DNA from: Fen-999 sp041480065
GTDB taxonomy: Bacteria > Pseudomonadota > Gammaproteobacteria > Burkholderiales > Rhodocyclaceae
Reading direction: 5' to 3'
Length of the DNA stretch: 64,000 nucleotides
Assembly (NCBI GenBank): GCA_041480065.1
Contig: JBGOZF010000005.1
Span: forward strand, 1 to 64,000
This document shows, one piece after another, positions 25,264 through 34,343 of the stretch. Positions within the stretch are counted from its first letter, which is position 1. The number at the start of each line of letters is the position of its first letter. The position numbers and the translations under genes are program-made. The notes below the pieces were generated by a model. It had not been told where the DNA came from. It was given only the letters and a program-made list of their open reading frames with translations, and did not search any database.

Positions 25264-26380
25264 GGCCGACCAGCGCCGTCACGGCGCTGTAGCTGATGAG
25301 GGCGTTGCCGTCGGGCAGCGGCGCGATTTCGCCGGCGCCGTAGGCACCGATGACAGGCAGGTCCGGGAAGCGTTCGCCGATCCGGGCCAGATCGAGATCC
25401 TCGCTGCCGAAGAAATACGGACCGCGGCCGATGCAGGCGAACATGAGCGAGAAGTCCGGCGTCGGCATCCTGGCGGCCAGGCCCGCCAGGGTTTCGTCGG
25501 TATCCTGCACGGCGGCCATGGGCTGACGCAAGGCCCAGAACAGGCGGGCGCCTGGAGCCAGCGGTTGCGCCAGCGTCAGCGATTGCTCATCCTGGCTTGC
25601 GCCGAGGATCGGCAGCAACCTGTAGCTGCCGCGCGCTATGGCGTTTTCGGCCGTCGACTTGTCGCCGGTCAGGGCGGCAAACAGATGCGGCACCGGCAGG
25701 CTCGATGCGGCGCGCTTGTCTGCCGGCAACTCGCGCAACAGCGTCGGCAGGGCCGGCGCGCCATCGAGGGCGAAGATCTCGTGGCCATCGGCTTCGGTGA
25801 CCGTCATGACCGGCGTCAGCGCACGGATGCCGCGCGATACGCCGACCGCAACCCTGCTGTGCGAGAAGCAGGTCTCGCAGTAACCGTCCGCGACGACCTT
25901 GCCGTGGAGCCAGATCCGCCCCGGACTCTCGCTGTCTGCATTGGTCGTCAATATCCCCAGCCGCGGCACGGAGTCGGTCATCCATTTCTGGTGCTCGGCG
26001 GTAGGCGTGGCCAGCGTCAGGACCGGCTCGTCGCCGGCGGGACGTACCAGGCCGATGTCGCCGCACAGTACCAGTGCGGCCGCGGCCGGCGCATCGAGAC
26101 TCCAGTCGGTCTCCGTCAGCACCCCGGGCGCCGTGCAGCCGGCCACCTGCAGACAGCGGCCGGCGCGGGTCGCGGCGCTGACAGCGGCCTGGGCATTGCG
26201 ATGGAAATGCGAGGTCAGAAAGAGCAGCACGCTGCCGGCGAGCGAAGCATCGAGCCGGGCCAGTGCAGCGCGCACGGCTAACGCCGCCAGTTCGGGTGTT
26301 GCCCTGTCCGAGGTGGCGAAGCCGGTGGCTACGGTGCCGGCGTTTTGTCGGGGTATGCGCAGAGGTCGCGGATCAGGCAA
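25250..26380 (-). CDS. FIST-domain sensor protein
   Basis: About 376 aa. N-terminal FIST_N (LAGSVLLFLTSHFHRNAQA, CTAPGVLTE, GIRALTPVMTVTEADGHEIF) and C-terminal FIST_C (LMFACIGRGPYFFG, FPDLPVIGAYGAGEIAPL) are present. FIST domains are thought to bind small ligands such as amino acids in signal transduction. No output domain is fused, so it must work with a partner; a chemoreceptor gene lies two genes upstream. There is no ATG: TTG 26380 has GGAG 8 nt upstream, GTG 26389 and TTG 26437 are alternatives, and all overlap the end of nth. Confidence 0.85.
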   Translation of the reverse strand: MPDPRPLRIPRQNAGTVATGFATSDRATPELAALAVRAALARLDASLAGSVLLFLTSHFHRNAQAAVSAATRAGRCLQVAGCTAPGVLTETDWSLDAPAAAALVLCGDIGLVRPAGDEPVLTLATPTAEHQKWMTDSVPRLGILTTNADSESPGRIWLHGKVVADGYCETCFSHSRVAVGVSRGIRALTPVMTVTEADGHEIFALDGAPALPTLLRELPADKRAASSLPVPHLFAALTGDKSTAENAIARGSYRLLPILGASQDEQSLTLAQPLAPGARLFWALRQPMAAVQDTDETLAGLAARMPTPDFSLMFACIGRGPYFFGSEDLDLARIGERFPDLPVIGAYGAGEIAPLPDGNALISYSAVTALVGHVQP

Positions 26381-26967
26381 CGGTAGCACTCCGGTTTGCG
26401 TGCTTTGCAGACATAGCGCCCGTGCAGGATCAACCAATGGTGGGCGTGTTGCCGGTACTCAGCCGGGACCGATTCTAGCAGTTTCGCCTCGACGGCTCCG
26501 ACATCCTTGCCCGGAGCCAGTCCGGTGCGATTGGCGAGCCGGAAGATATGGGTATCGACGGCGATGGTCGGTTCATGGAACACGATGTTCAGGATCACAT
26601 TGGCAGTCTTGCGGCCGACGCCGGGCAGGGCTTCGAGCGCTGCGCGCTCATGGGGAACTTCGCCGCCATGCTGCTCCAGCAACATCCGGGTCATGGCGAT
26701 GACGTTCCTCGCCTTGGTCCGGTAGAGGCCTATCGTCTGGATGTACCCGGCAAACTTCTCCTCGCCGAGAGCGACGATGGCAGCGGGCGTCGGTGCGTCG
26801 GCAAACAGCGGGCCGGTGGCGCGATTGACGCCTTTGTCGGTCGCCTGCGCCGAGAGAATGACGGCGACCAGCAACTGGTAGGGCGTCGCATAGCGCAGCT
26901 CGGTTGCCGGATGAGGATCGGCGGCAGCCAGGCGGGCAAACAGGGCTGCGCACCGTCTGGGCGTCAT
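26329..26967 (-). CDS. nth: Endonuclease III
   Basis: 212 aa bifunctional DNA glycosylase/AP lyase removing oxidised pyrimidines. The helix-hairpin-helix LPGVGRKTANVI contains the catalytic Lys, AVDTHIFR the catalytic Asp, and the C-terminus CKARKPECYRCLIRDLC the 4Fe-4S cysteines (C-x6-C-x2-C-x5-C). Full length. Its start overlaps the stop of the upstream chemoreceptor gene (ATGA), and the FIST gene begins inside its 3' end. Confidence 0.96.
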   Translation of the reverse strand: MTPRRCAALFARLAAADPHPATELRYATPYQLLVAVILSAQATDKGVNRATGPLFADAPTPAAIVALGEEKFAGYIQTIGLYRTKARNVIAMTRMLLEQHGGEVPHERAALEALPGVGRKTANVILNIVFHEPTIAVDTHIFRLANRTGLAPGKDVGAVEAKLLESVPAEYRQHAHHWLILHGRYVCKARKPECYRCLIRDLCAYPDKTPAP

Positions 26968-28145
26968 GCGGTACGAAAGCGTCCCACCTGTTCGTTGAGA
27001 CGAGCCGATTCCCCGGCCAGGGTGCCGCAGGCGCTGTCGCAGGCGGTGGTCTGGCCGAGCATGTCGTCGATGCCGCCGGCGATTCTCTCGGCGCGGCCGA
27101 CGATGTCGCCGACAAGCTGTTGTTGCTCGCCGCTCAGCGTGGTGATGCGCGCCATCATGCCCGATATGCCCTGGATGCTTTCCAGAATCTCGGCCAGCGA
27201 GCGGCCGGCTTTCTCCGCCCGCGTCACCCCCGCCTGCACGTGCTCGCGGCTTTCGTTCATGCTGACGACGGTATCGCGAACCTGTGCCTGGATGCCGCCG
27301 ATCAACTGGCCGATTTCCTCCGTGGCCGAGCCGGTCTTCTCGGCGAGCTTGCGGACCTCGTCGGCGACGACCGCGAAACCGCGCCCCTGTTCACCTGCCC
27401 GTGCCGCCTCGATGGCAGCGTTGAGCGCCAGCAGGTTGGTCTGCTCGGCGATGCCGCGAATCACCGCGACGATGGCGCCGATATTGTCGGAACGTTCGCC
27501 CAGGACATGTACGTTCTCGGCGGCGTGCGACACCGTTTGCTCGATGGTGGCCATGCCGCTGACGGCTTCGGCGACGACCTTGGCACCGTCGTGGGCGACT
27601 TCGAGTGCCTTGGCGGTCGACTGCGCGACCTGGCTTGCCGTAGCGGCGACCTCGCCACCCTTTTGACGCATGTACGCCATCGCGTCGACGATCTGCCGCG
27701 TTTCCGCCTGCTGCTCGGCGAAGCGGTCGCGGATGCCGCTGACCGATTGCTGGATGGACTGGGTGTCCGATTGCGCCTGGCTGCTCTGGTTGGCCACGCC
27801 GCCGATCAAATCCCGCAGGGTCGCTGCCATACGGTTGAAGGCCTCGACGATCCGGCCGACGGTGTCGTCGCTGATCAGCGAGCAGCGGTGGGTGAGATCG
27901 CCGTTGCCGATGGCGTCGGCGACCTCGGCGATACGGTGCAGGCGGTTGACGAGAATGCGATGGACCAGCCAGTAGTTGGCGGCGCCGACGGTGGCGCCGG
28001 CGACAAGCGCGGCGACTGAAAACCAAGCGTACATGCCGGGTTTCCAGGTGACGAACAGGTCGGCAAACAGGGGGAAGATCACGCCGACGGCGAGCCCGAA
28101 GCCCAGCGAGGCGAGCAGGAGGTTGCGCAGGATGCTTGGTTTCAT
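26964..28145 (-). CDS. Methyl-accepting chemotaxis protein
   Basis: About 393 aa. Two adjacent membrane helices (LLLASLGFGLAVGVIFPLFA and FSVAALVAGATVGAANYWLV) with almost no periplasmic loop, then a HAMP (RLHRIAEVADAIGNGDLTH). The signalling domain has the hairpin tip NLLALNAAIEAARAGEQGRG then FAVVADEVRKLAEKT, which contacts CheA/CheW. Lacking a ligand-binding domain, it probably senses membrane or cytoplasmic state, or works through another protein. MKPSILRN (28145) follows GGAG at good spacing; 28181 is possible. Confidence 0.9.
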   Translation of the reverse strand: MKPSILRNLLLASLGFGLAVGVIFPLFADLFVTWKPGMYAWFSVAALVAGATVGAANYWLVHRILVNRLHRIAEVADAIGNGDLTHRCSLISDDTVGRIVEAFNRMAATLRDLIGGVANQSSQAQSDTQSIQQSVSGIRDRFAEQQAETRQIVDAMAYMRQKGGEVAATASQVAQSTAKALEVAHDGAKVVAEAVSGMATIEQTVSHAAENVHVLGERSDNIGAIVAVIRGIAEQTNLLALNAAIEAARAGEQGRGFAVVADEVRKLAEKTGSATEEIGQLIGGIQAQVRDTVVSMNESREHVQAGVTRAEKAGRSLAEILESIQGISGMMARITTLSGEQQQLVGDIVGRAERIAGGIDDMLGQTTACDSACGTLAGESARLNEQVGRFRTA

Positions 28146-28331
28146 CGACGAGGCTCCGAATTGCGAATTGGCATTCGTCATGTTGCCAGTCTGGCGCTGC
28201 AAAGGCAATCGAGGCTGTGGAAAACTAGCCTGCTTATGCACACTTTATCCACTGTCCGTGCACAAGTTGTTCTCTCGCCAGATTGGATTGTCGGCTGTAC
28301 ACTGCCGAGCTTACGATTGGAGGTACCCGAC

Positions 28332-29729
28332 ATGGCCCAGGCACGGTTGATCAACGCTGTTCCCGCCATCGACCCGCAGGTGGCCGCATTGAAGCTGCCA
28401 CCGCATTCCATAGAGGCGGAGCAGTCGCTGATCGGCGGCCTGCTGCTGGACAACTCGGCCTGGGACCGGATCGCCGACATCGTCGCCGTGGCCGATTTCT
28501 ACCGCGACGACCACCGGCGCATTTTCGGCCACATCCGCAAGCTGGTCGAGATGGCACGGCCGGCCGACGTGGTGACGGTCTACGAGTCGATCGAGAAGTC
28601 CAACGAGGTCGATCAGACCGGCGGCATGGCCTATCTCGGCGAGATCGCCAACGCCACGCCTTCCGCAGCCAACATCCGCCGCTATGCCGAGATCGTGCAC
28701 GAGCGGGCGATATTGCGCCGCCTGGTCACCGTCGGCGACGAAATCGCCGCCAGCGCCCTCAACCCCGCCGGCCGCGACGCCAAGCAGTTGCTTGACGAGG
28801 CGGAACAGAGGGTGTTCGAGATCGCCGAGGCGGGCGCCAAGTCGGTGCAGGGCTTCGAGGCCATCACGCCCCTGCTGGGCCAGGTGGTCGACCGCATTCA
28901 GCAGCTCTATGACCGCGAGAATCCGTCCGACATCACCGGCGTGCCCACCGGCTTCCACGATCTCGACAAGATCACGTCCGGCCTGCAGCCGGGCGACATG
29001 ATCGTCGTCGCCGGCCGTCCGTCGATGGGCAAGACCGCGTTCGCGCTCAACATCGCCGAGTATGTCGGCGTCGAGATGCGACTACCGGTGGCGGTGTTCA
29101 GCCTGGAAATGTCCGGCCCACAGATAGCGACGCGGATGCTCTCTTCGATCGGACGCCTGGACCAGCAGAAGACCCGCAGCGGCCGTCTCTCGGACGACGA
29201 CTGGGACAAGATGACGGTCGCGCTCGGCAAGCTGCACGATGCGCCGATCCATATCGACGAAAGCGGCGCCATCAACGCCACCGACCTGCGGGCCCGCGCC
29301 CGGCGCTTGCACCGCCAGTGTGGCAAGCTCGGCCTGATCGTCATCGACTATATCCAGTTGATGACCTCGGTGAAGAACAACGAGAACCGGGCGACGGAAA
29401 TATCCGAGATTTCGCGCTCCATCAAGGCGCTGGCGAAGGAGTTGCAGGTGCCGGTGATCGCGCTGTCGCAGTTGTCGCGCAAGGTCGAGGAACGCAACGA
29501 CAAGCGGCCGCTGATGTCCGACCTGCGCGAATCGGGCGCCATCGAGCAGGATGCCGACATCATCCTGATGATGTACCGCGAGGAATACTACAAGCAGGAC
29601 ACGCCGGACAAGGGCATCGCCGAGGTGATCATCGGCAAGCACCGTAACGGCCCGACCGGAACGGTCAAGCTCACCTTCCTGGGCGAGTACACCAAGTTCG
29701 AGAACTTCGCCTCGCCGGGCTCCTACTGA
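28332..29729 (+). CDS. dnaB: Replicative DNA helicase DnaB
   Basis: 465 aa, normal. Hexameric 5'-3' helicase of the replication fork. N-terminal domain starts LPPHSIEAEQSLIGGLLLDN; the RecA-like domain has Walker A GRPSMGKTAFALN, Walker B region LGLIVIDYIQLM, and the arginine finger region near KHRNGPTG. ATG 28332 has a strong GGAGG 8 nt before it. One near-consensus DnaA box (TTATCCACT) lies about 80 bp upstream. Divergent from the chemoreceptor gene. Confidence 0.97.
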   Translation: MAQARLINAVPAIDPQVAALKLPPHSIEAEQSLIGGLLLDNSAWDRIADIVAVADFYRDDHRRIFGHIRKLVEMARPADVVTVYESIEKSNEVDQTGGMAYLGEIANATPSAANIRRYAEIVHERAILRRLVTVGDEIAASALNPAGRDAKQLLDEAEQRVFEIAEAGAKSVQGFEAITPLLGQVVDRIQQLYDRENPSDITGVPTGFHDLDKITSGLQPGDMIVVAGRPSMGKTAFALNIAEYVGVEMRLPVAVFSLEMSGPQIATRMLSSIGRLDQQKTRSGRLSDDDWDKMTVALGKLHDAPIHIDESGAINATDLRARARRLHRQCGKLGLIVIDYIQLMTSVKNNENRATEISEISRSIKALAKELQVPVIALSQLSRKVEERNDKRPLMSDLRESGAIEQDADIILMMYREEYYKQDTPDKGIAEVIIGKHRNGPTGTVKLTFLGEYTKFENFASPGSY

Positions 29730-29742
29730 GGCGAGGCCGGGC

Positions 29743-30417
29743 GTGTTCACCAAGGCCACGTTCAGATTTCTCGACGACTTGGCCGCCAACAATGAGCGCG
29801 CCTGGTTCGAGGCCAACAAGGCGCGCTTCGAGGGACTGGTGCGTGAGCCGGCCCTGGAGTTCGTCACCGCCATGGGACCGGTGCTGGAGGAATTCGCCCC
29901 CAACTTCCGCGCCGAGCCGCGCAAGATGGGTGGCTCGCTGATGCGGGTATTCCGCGACACGCGCTTCTCCCGCGACAAGACGCCTTACAAGACCAACATC
30001 GGCATCCAGTTTCGCCACGCTCTGGGCAAGGACGTGCATGCGCCGGGCTTCTACGTCCATATCGCCACCGACGAGTGCTTTTTCGGGGTGGGCTGCTGGC
30101 ATCCCGAGGCCGATGCCTTGGGGCGGATACGGGACTTCATCGCGGCCAAACCGGAGCGCTGGTTCGCAGTTCGAGATCAGCGCAAGTTCGCTGCCCGGTG
30201 GCAACTGACGGGCGAGAGCCTGACCCGGCCCCCGCGGGGCTACGCGATCGACCATCCGGCGATCGAGGACTTGAAGCGCAAGGACTTCGTCGCCCTTGCG
30301 CCTCTGGGTTTCGACGAGACACATGGGCCGGGCCTGGTCAAGCTCGCCGGTGCCCGCTTCGCGGTGGCGGCGCCGTTCATGCGCTTTCTTTGCGATGCCC
30401 TGGGGGTGACGCTGTGA
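29743..30417 (+). CDS. DUF2461 family protein
   Basis: 224 aa. Matches the widespread DUF2461 (TIGR02453-like) proteins: FTKATFRFLDDLAANNERAW then FEANKARFE at the N-terminus, RVFRDTRFSRDKTPYKTNIG in the middle, PGFYVHIATDECFFGVGCW, and a late RYF-like end. Biochemical role unknown; cytoplasmic. GTG start 13 bp after dnaB, so likely cotranscribed. Confidence 0.88.
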   Translation: MFTKATFRFLDDLAANNERAWFEANKARFEGLVREPALEFVTAMGPVLEEFAPNFRAEPRKMGGSLMRVFRDTRFSRDKTPYKTNIGIQFRHALGKDVHAPGFYVHIATDECFFGVGCWHPEADALGRIRDFIAAKPERWFAVRDQRKFAARWQLTGESLTRPPRGYAIDHPAIEDLKRKDFVALAPLGFDETHGPGLVKLAGARFAVAAPFMRFLCDALGVTL

Positions 30418-30466
30418 CGCCGCAGCGATTGGGGCTGTCATTGCGCCGACCGCACTGGCGGCGCTG

Positions 30467-31300
30467 TCAGGGATCCAGGGCCAGGAGCACGCGTTCGGTT
30501 TCAACCGCCGCGAAGACGGTCAGGGAGTTTCGGATGGATCTGCCCCACTCGCCGTCGTCGATGGTCCGCGCGTAGCTGGAAAGGGCGCCGCCGACCTCTG
30601 CACGGCTCCAGCCCTGCTGGACCAGCAGGTCCATGGCGATCGTGGTTGCTTCCCGGTTCTTGCCGGGATCGCCATCGGCGGTCATCGCCTTCGCCCCCGC
30701 CGCCGAGGCCGCCGAACCGGCCAGGAAAGCGGCAGTGCCGGCGAGATTGGTGACCGGGAGCAACACCCGGACTACGACCGAAGCGATGATGGCTGCCGCC
30801 GATCTTTCATCGTGATGCCGCGCGATCACGTGTCCCATCTCGCGGGCGATCACAAAGGCAAGCACTCTCTCGTCCAGCCTCGGACTGCGTACGCCCCGGT
30901 AGATGACGACGGTTCCGTTGGTGTCGGAGGCCGTGCCCGCCTCGCTCTTTTCGGCGACGACGAAGTTGAAGGCGGGAATGCGGTCCTTCAAGTCCGGGTG
31001 GGTTGCGTAGGCGGACTCGGTCAGCCGCGTGCCCAGCCGCTTCACCTGCCGGTCGAAGGCCTGATCCACCCGGCACCGGGTTCCGGTACAAGCGGTGGCG
31101 ATTGTGGTCGCGGAGGCCAATTGGAGATTCATGTCGATCGACGAATAGACGGAACTGACAGCACCCGGCGCGACCAGTTGGGAGCGCCCGCCTGGGGCCG
31201 TGCTGGCGCAGGCGCCGAGCAGCACGCAGGCTGCGGCAATCGCAACGAGCTTGATGATGGAATTCCCCCCAAAGGATTTCGGGGGCGGCGGTACCCCCAA
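30467..31300 (-). CDS. M48-like lipoprotein with a degenerate metalloprotease motif
   Basis: 277 aa. Hydrophobic leader IIKLVAIAAACVLLGACAS ends in a lipobox (LGAC), so it is a probable lipoprotein. The body resembles periplasmic M48 peptidases: an AREMGHVIARHHDERSAAAI segment sits where HExGHxxxxH is expected, but the first zinc-ligand His is Arg. The rest (FNFVVAEKSE, DTNGTVVIYRG, a Gly/Ala-rich helix and a closing GWSRAEVGGALSSY) fits the family. It is therefore probably an inactive homolog. The start is uncertain: TTG 31300 leaves a 15-residue lead, and no ATG gives the signal peptide. Confidence 0.72.
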   Translation of the reverse strand: MGVPPPPKSFGGNSIIKLVAIAAACVLLGACASTAPGGRSQLVAPGAVSSVYSSIDMNLQLASATTIATACTGTRCRVDQAFDRQVKRLGTRLTESAYATHPDLKDRIPAFNFVVAEKSEAGTASDTNGTVVIYRGVRSPRLDERVLAFVIAREMGHVIARHHDERSAAAIIASVVVRVLLPVTNLAGTAAFLAGSAASAAGAKAMTADGDPGKNREATTIAMDLLVQQGWSRAEVGGALSSYARTIDDGEWGRSIRNSLTVFAAVETERVLLALDP

Positions 31301-31397
31301 AGTTATATTTGACGGGGAGGATTGCCGAAAGGCTACTGTCGCCTGAACACGACGGATTCAGCTCCAAGATACCGGATGCACCCATAGCCGGCCGATG

Positions 31398-32849
31398 CTA
31401 CAACACCTCCGCCGCGTGGTCCGCGAGCCGCGAGCGCTCGCCGCGCTGCAGCGTGATGTGGCCGGAGTGCGGCCAGCCCTTGAAGCGGTCGACGACGTAG
31501 GTGATGCCGGAACTGCCTTCCGTCAGATAGGGCGTGTCGATCTGGGCGATGTTGCCCAGGCAGACGACCTTGGTGCCGGGGCCGGCGCGGGTGATCAGCG
31601 TCTTCATCTGCTTGGGCGTCAGGTTCTGCGCCTCGTCGATGATCAGGTACTTGTTGATGAAGGTGCGGCCGCGCATGAAGTTGAGCGACTTCACTTTGAT
31701 CCGGCTCCTGATCAGGTCCATGGTCGCGGCGCGGCCCCAATCGCCGCCATAACTGCTGCCTGAGCCTGTCGCGGAGGCCCCCTTGTCGCCGGCGTCGGCG
31801 GGCTTGTTGAGGACATCCAGATTGTCTTCGAGGGCGCCCATCCAGGGCGTCATCTTTTCCTCTTCGGTGCCGGGCAGGAAGCCGATGTCCTCGCCCACCG
31901 GCACGGTGACGCGGGTGACGATGATCTCCGAGTAGCGCTTGGTCTCCAGCGTCTGGGTCAGGCCGGCGGCCAGCGTCAGCAGCGTCTTGCCGGTGCCGGC
32001 CTGGCCGAGCAGGGTGACGAAGTCGATGTCCGGATCCATCAGCAGGTTAAGGGCGAAGTTCTGCTCGCGGTTCCTCGCGGTGATGCCCCAGACGGCGTTC
32101 TTCTGGTGGCCGTAGTCGACCAGCGTCGACACGACGGCACTCTTGCCGGCGGTCTCGCGGACGATGGCGTGGAAGGGTTTTTCCTGGCCGTCTTCGAGGT
32201 AGAGAAACTCGTTGACCAGCAGGTCCGGGCAGAGCGGGCCGGCAACGCGGTAGAGCGTGCGGCCCTCCTGCTTCCAGGACTTCATGTCGTGGCCGTGGCT
32301 GTCCCAGAATTCGGCCGGCAGCTCCAGTGTGCCGGTGTAGAGCAGGTCGGTGTCTTCGAGGACCTTGTCGTTGAAGTAGTCCTGCGCTTCGACGCCGAGG
32401 GCGCGGGCCTTGATGCGCATGTTGATGTCTTTCGACACCAGGATCACCGGCCGTTTCGGATACTCCTTCTGCAGGTACATCACAACGGCGAGGATCTGGT
32501 TGTCGCCGCGCGAGGTCGGCAACGATGCCGGCAGGCCGCCATTCATGGCTTCGGTCTGCAGGTAGAGCTTGCCGGACGCCAGTTCGTTCGACGGGCCGGC
32601 GAGTTCGATGCCCTGCTTGATGGCGTGCTCGCAGCCGGAGACGATTTCGTCAAGGATGCGGCTGGCCTGGCGGGCGTTGCGCGCCACTTCCGACATGCCC
32701 TTCTTGTTGCTGTCGAGTTCCTCGAGGGTCATCATCGGCACGAAGATGTCGTGCTCCTCGAAGCGGTAGAGGCTGGTGGGGTCGTGCATCAGCACGTTGG
32801 TGTCGAGGACGAACAGCTTGGTGGATTTACCGGTCTTCTTGGCGTTCAT
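31398..32849 (-). CDS. PhoH-family ATPase with N-terminal PIN domain
   Basis: 483 aa, the long YlaK/PhoH2-like form. Residues about 10-140 are a PIN ribonuclease domain (LFVLDTNVLMHDP, TLEELDSNKKG). The C-terminal PhoH ATPase has Walker A LLGQAGTGKTLLTLAAG, the central VTRVTVPVGEDIGFLPGT, and Walker B YLIIDEAQNLTP. Combined PIN-PhoH proteins are helicase-coupled RNases. ATG 32849 is used; an upstream TTG at 32855 adds two residues. Followed downstream by the lipoprotein gene, upstream by bcp. Confidence 0.93.
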   Translation of the reverse strand: MNAKKTGKSTKLFVLDTNVLMHDPTSLYRFEEHDIFVPMMTLEELDSNKKGMSEVARNARQASRILDEIVSGCEHAIKQGIELAGPSNELASGKLYLQTEAMNGGLPASLPTSRGDNQILAVVMYLQKEYPKRPVILVSKDINMRIKARALGVEAQDYFNDKVLEDTDLLYTGTLELPAEFWDSHGHDMKSWKQEGRTLYRVAGPLCPDLLVNEFLYLEDGQEKPFHAIVRETAGKSAVVSTLVDYGHQKNAVWGITARNREQNFALNLLMDPDIDFVTLLGQAGTGKTLLTLAAGLTQTLETKRYSEIIVTRVTVPVGEDIGFLPGTEEEKMTPWMGALEDNLDVLNKPADAGDKGASATGSGSSYGGDWGRAATMDLIRSRIKVKSLNFMRGRTFINKYLIIDEAQNLTPKQMKTLITRAGPGTKVVCLGNIAQIDTPYLTEGSSGITYVVDRFKGWPHSGHITLQRGERSRLADHAAEVL

Positions 32850-32946
32850 GGTCAAGTCGTCGCGAGGGCAGAAGATGCCCCAAAGTTAATCAGGGAAGCA
32901 ACTTGGAAAGTTGCCAAGGAGGTCCGGGATTTGCCGGCAATTCTTG

Positions 32947-33414
32947 TTATTGAAGCAAACGCACGGCGGCGAGGACTTCCGCCGCATGGCCGTCGGCCTT
33001 CACCGTGCGCCATTCGCGCCTGAGAACGCCGGCGCCGTCGATCAGGAAGGTGCTGCGCTGGATGCCCAGCGTTTCCCTGCCGTAGAGCTTTTTCATCTTG
33101 ATGACGTCGAACAGCCGGCAGGCGGTTTCGTCGGCGTCGGAGAGTAGTTCGAAAGGCAGGCCGAGCTTGGCCTCGAATCCCTGATGGGACTTCAGGCTGT
33201 CGCGCGAGACGCCGAAGATCGGGCAGCCGAGCTTGTGGAATTCATCGTGCAGGTCGCGGAACTCTCCCGCCTCGGTGGTGCAGCCGGGTGTGTTGTCCTT
33301 GGGGTAGAAGTAGATCACCAGCGGCTTGCCGCGATACGCAGAGAGGTGGAAATCGCCGCCGGTACCGGGGAGAGCGAAGTCGGGAACCATCAAGCCGACG
33401 GCAGAAACAGTCAT
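32947..33414 (-). CDS. bcp: Thioredoxin-dependent peroxiredoxin (Bcp type)
   Basis: 155 aa. Reduces hydroperoxides. FYPKDNTPGCTTEAGEFRD contains the peroxidatic Cys; no Cys follows at the +5 position, as in one-Cys forms of the family. AYRGKPLVIYFY and a closing GVLRREWRTVKADGHA complete the thioredoxin fold. The ATG overlaps the arnD stop (ATGA), so it is the last gene of the Ara4N operon, an unusual but plausible cotranscription. Confidence 0.93.
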   Translation of the reverse strand: MTVSAVGLMVPDFALPGTGGDFHLSAYRGKPLVIYFYPKDNTPGCTTEAGEFRDLHDEFHKLGCPIFGVSRDSLKSHQGFEAKLGLPFELLSDADETACRLFDVIKMKKLYGRETLGIQRSTFLIDGAGVLRREWRTVKADGHAAEVLAAVRLLQ

Positions 33415-34343
33415 GCAGCTTCCTTCCAGGATGACAAGAATTGTTCACCTTGCAGCATCAGCGTGCCCGAGCGTCCAGGCACTTCGCCGCGCACCATTTC
33501 GTGACGGGGCAGCGAGTCGACATCGAGGTTGGCGGCGAGTTCGCTCATCGCCACCAACTCGTAGCCTTGGGTCCGCCAGGCCGTGAGCAGTCGTTCGAGT
33601 ACCGGCGCCAGCTTCATGCCTTCGAGTTCGGCGTGCAGCGTGAATACATGATCGCGCGGCTCGGCAGTCAAGGCCAGGTAACGCTCGTGCACGTTGTCCT
33701 CGACAAGGCCGTCGAGGCCGAGCAGTTCGTCCATCGTCGGCAGGGTCGTCGGCAGTTGTGGGCAGCGCACGATTTCGGCGTTCCATACCGGCAGGAAGGG
33801 ATGCGTGCCGCGGCAGTCGGAGGTATAGGCGAAGCCGAGGCGCTGGGTCAGGCGCAGGGCGTGGGCGTTCATCTGCCAGCCGGCGGCGCCGTGGACATGG
33901 GGGGCTTCGCCGAAGACTTCAGTGAAGCGTTCGATGGCGCGTGTCATTTCGGTCTCGGTCCAGGCGCCATTGGCGTTCTCGACGCCGTCCTGCCAGCGGA
34001 TGTGGTCCCAGCAATGAATGCCGACTTCGAAGCCTGAGTCCCGCACGTTGCGAAGGATGTCGGCGCAGCGTTTGCCGATGTCCGGCCCCGGCAGCAAGGT
34101 GCCGTACATCAGGGTCTTGAGCCCGTAGTGGGCGACCACGGAGGTGCGCGACACCTTCTTCATGAAGCCGGGCCGGAAGGCACGACGTATCGCGCGGCCG
34201 GTGTGGTCAGGCCCAAGCGAGAACAGAAAGGTGGCGCCAGCCCCATGCCGGTGCAGGATTTCGACCAGTTGCGGCACGCCTTCGCGCGTGCCGCGGTAGG
34301 TGTCGACGTCGATCTTCAGCGCAAGTCGGGATACCACACTCAA
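33411..34343 (-). CDS. arnD: 4-deoxy-4-formamido-L-arabinose-phosphoundecaprenol deformylase ArnD
   Basis: 310 aa NodB-fold polysaccharide deacetylase. It removes the formyl group from undecaprenyl-phosphate-Ara4FN at the inner membrane, producing the ArnT donor. Seen: LALKIDVDTYRGTREGVP (metal Asp), ATFLFSLGPDHTGRA, GIHCWDHIRWQ (metal His pair), HVHGAAGWQMN and FTLHAELEGMK. Start TTG 34343 overlaps the preceding stop; GTG 34337 is an alternative. All neighbours upstream are arn genes. Confidence 0.93.
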   Translation of the reverse strand: MSVVSRLALKIDVDTYRGTREGVPQLVEILHRHGAGATFLFSLGPDHTGRAIRRAFRPGFMKKVSRTSVVAHYGLKTLMYGTLLPGPDIGKRCADILRNVRDSGFEVGIHCWDHIRWQDGVENANGAWTETEMTRAIERFTEVFGEAPHVHGAAGWQMNAHALRLTQRLGFAYTSDCRGTHPFLPVWNAEIVRCPQLPTTLPTMDELLGLDGLVEDNVHERYLALTAEPRDHVFTLHAELEGMKLAPVLERLLTAWRTQGYELVAMSELAANLDVDSLPRHEMVRGEVPGRSGTLMLQGEQFLSSWKEAA

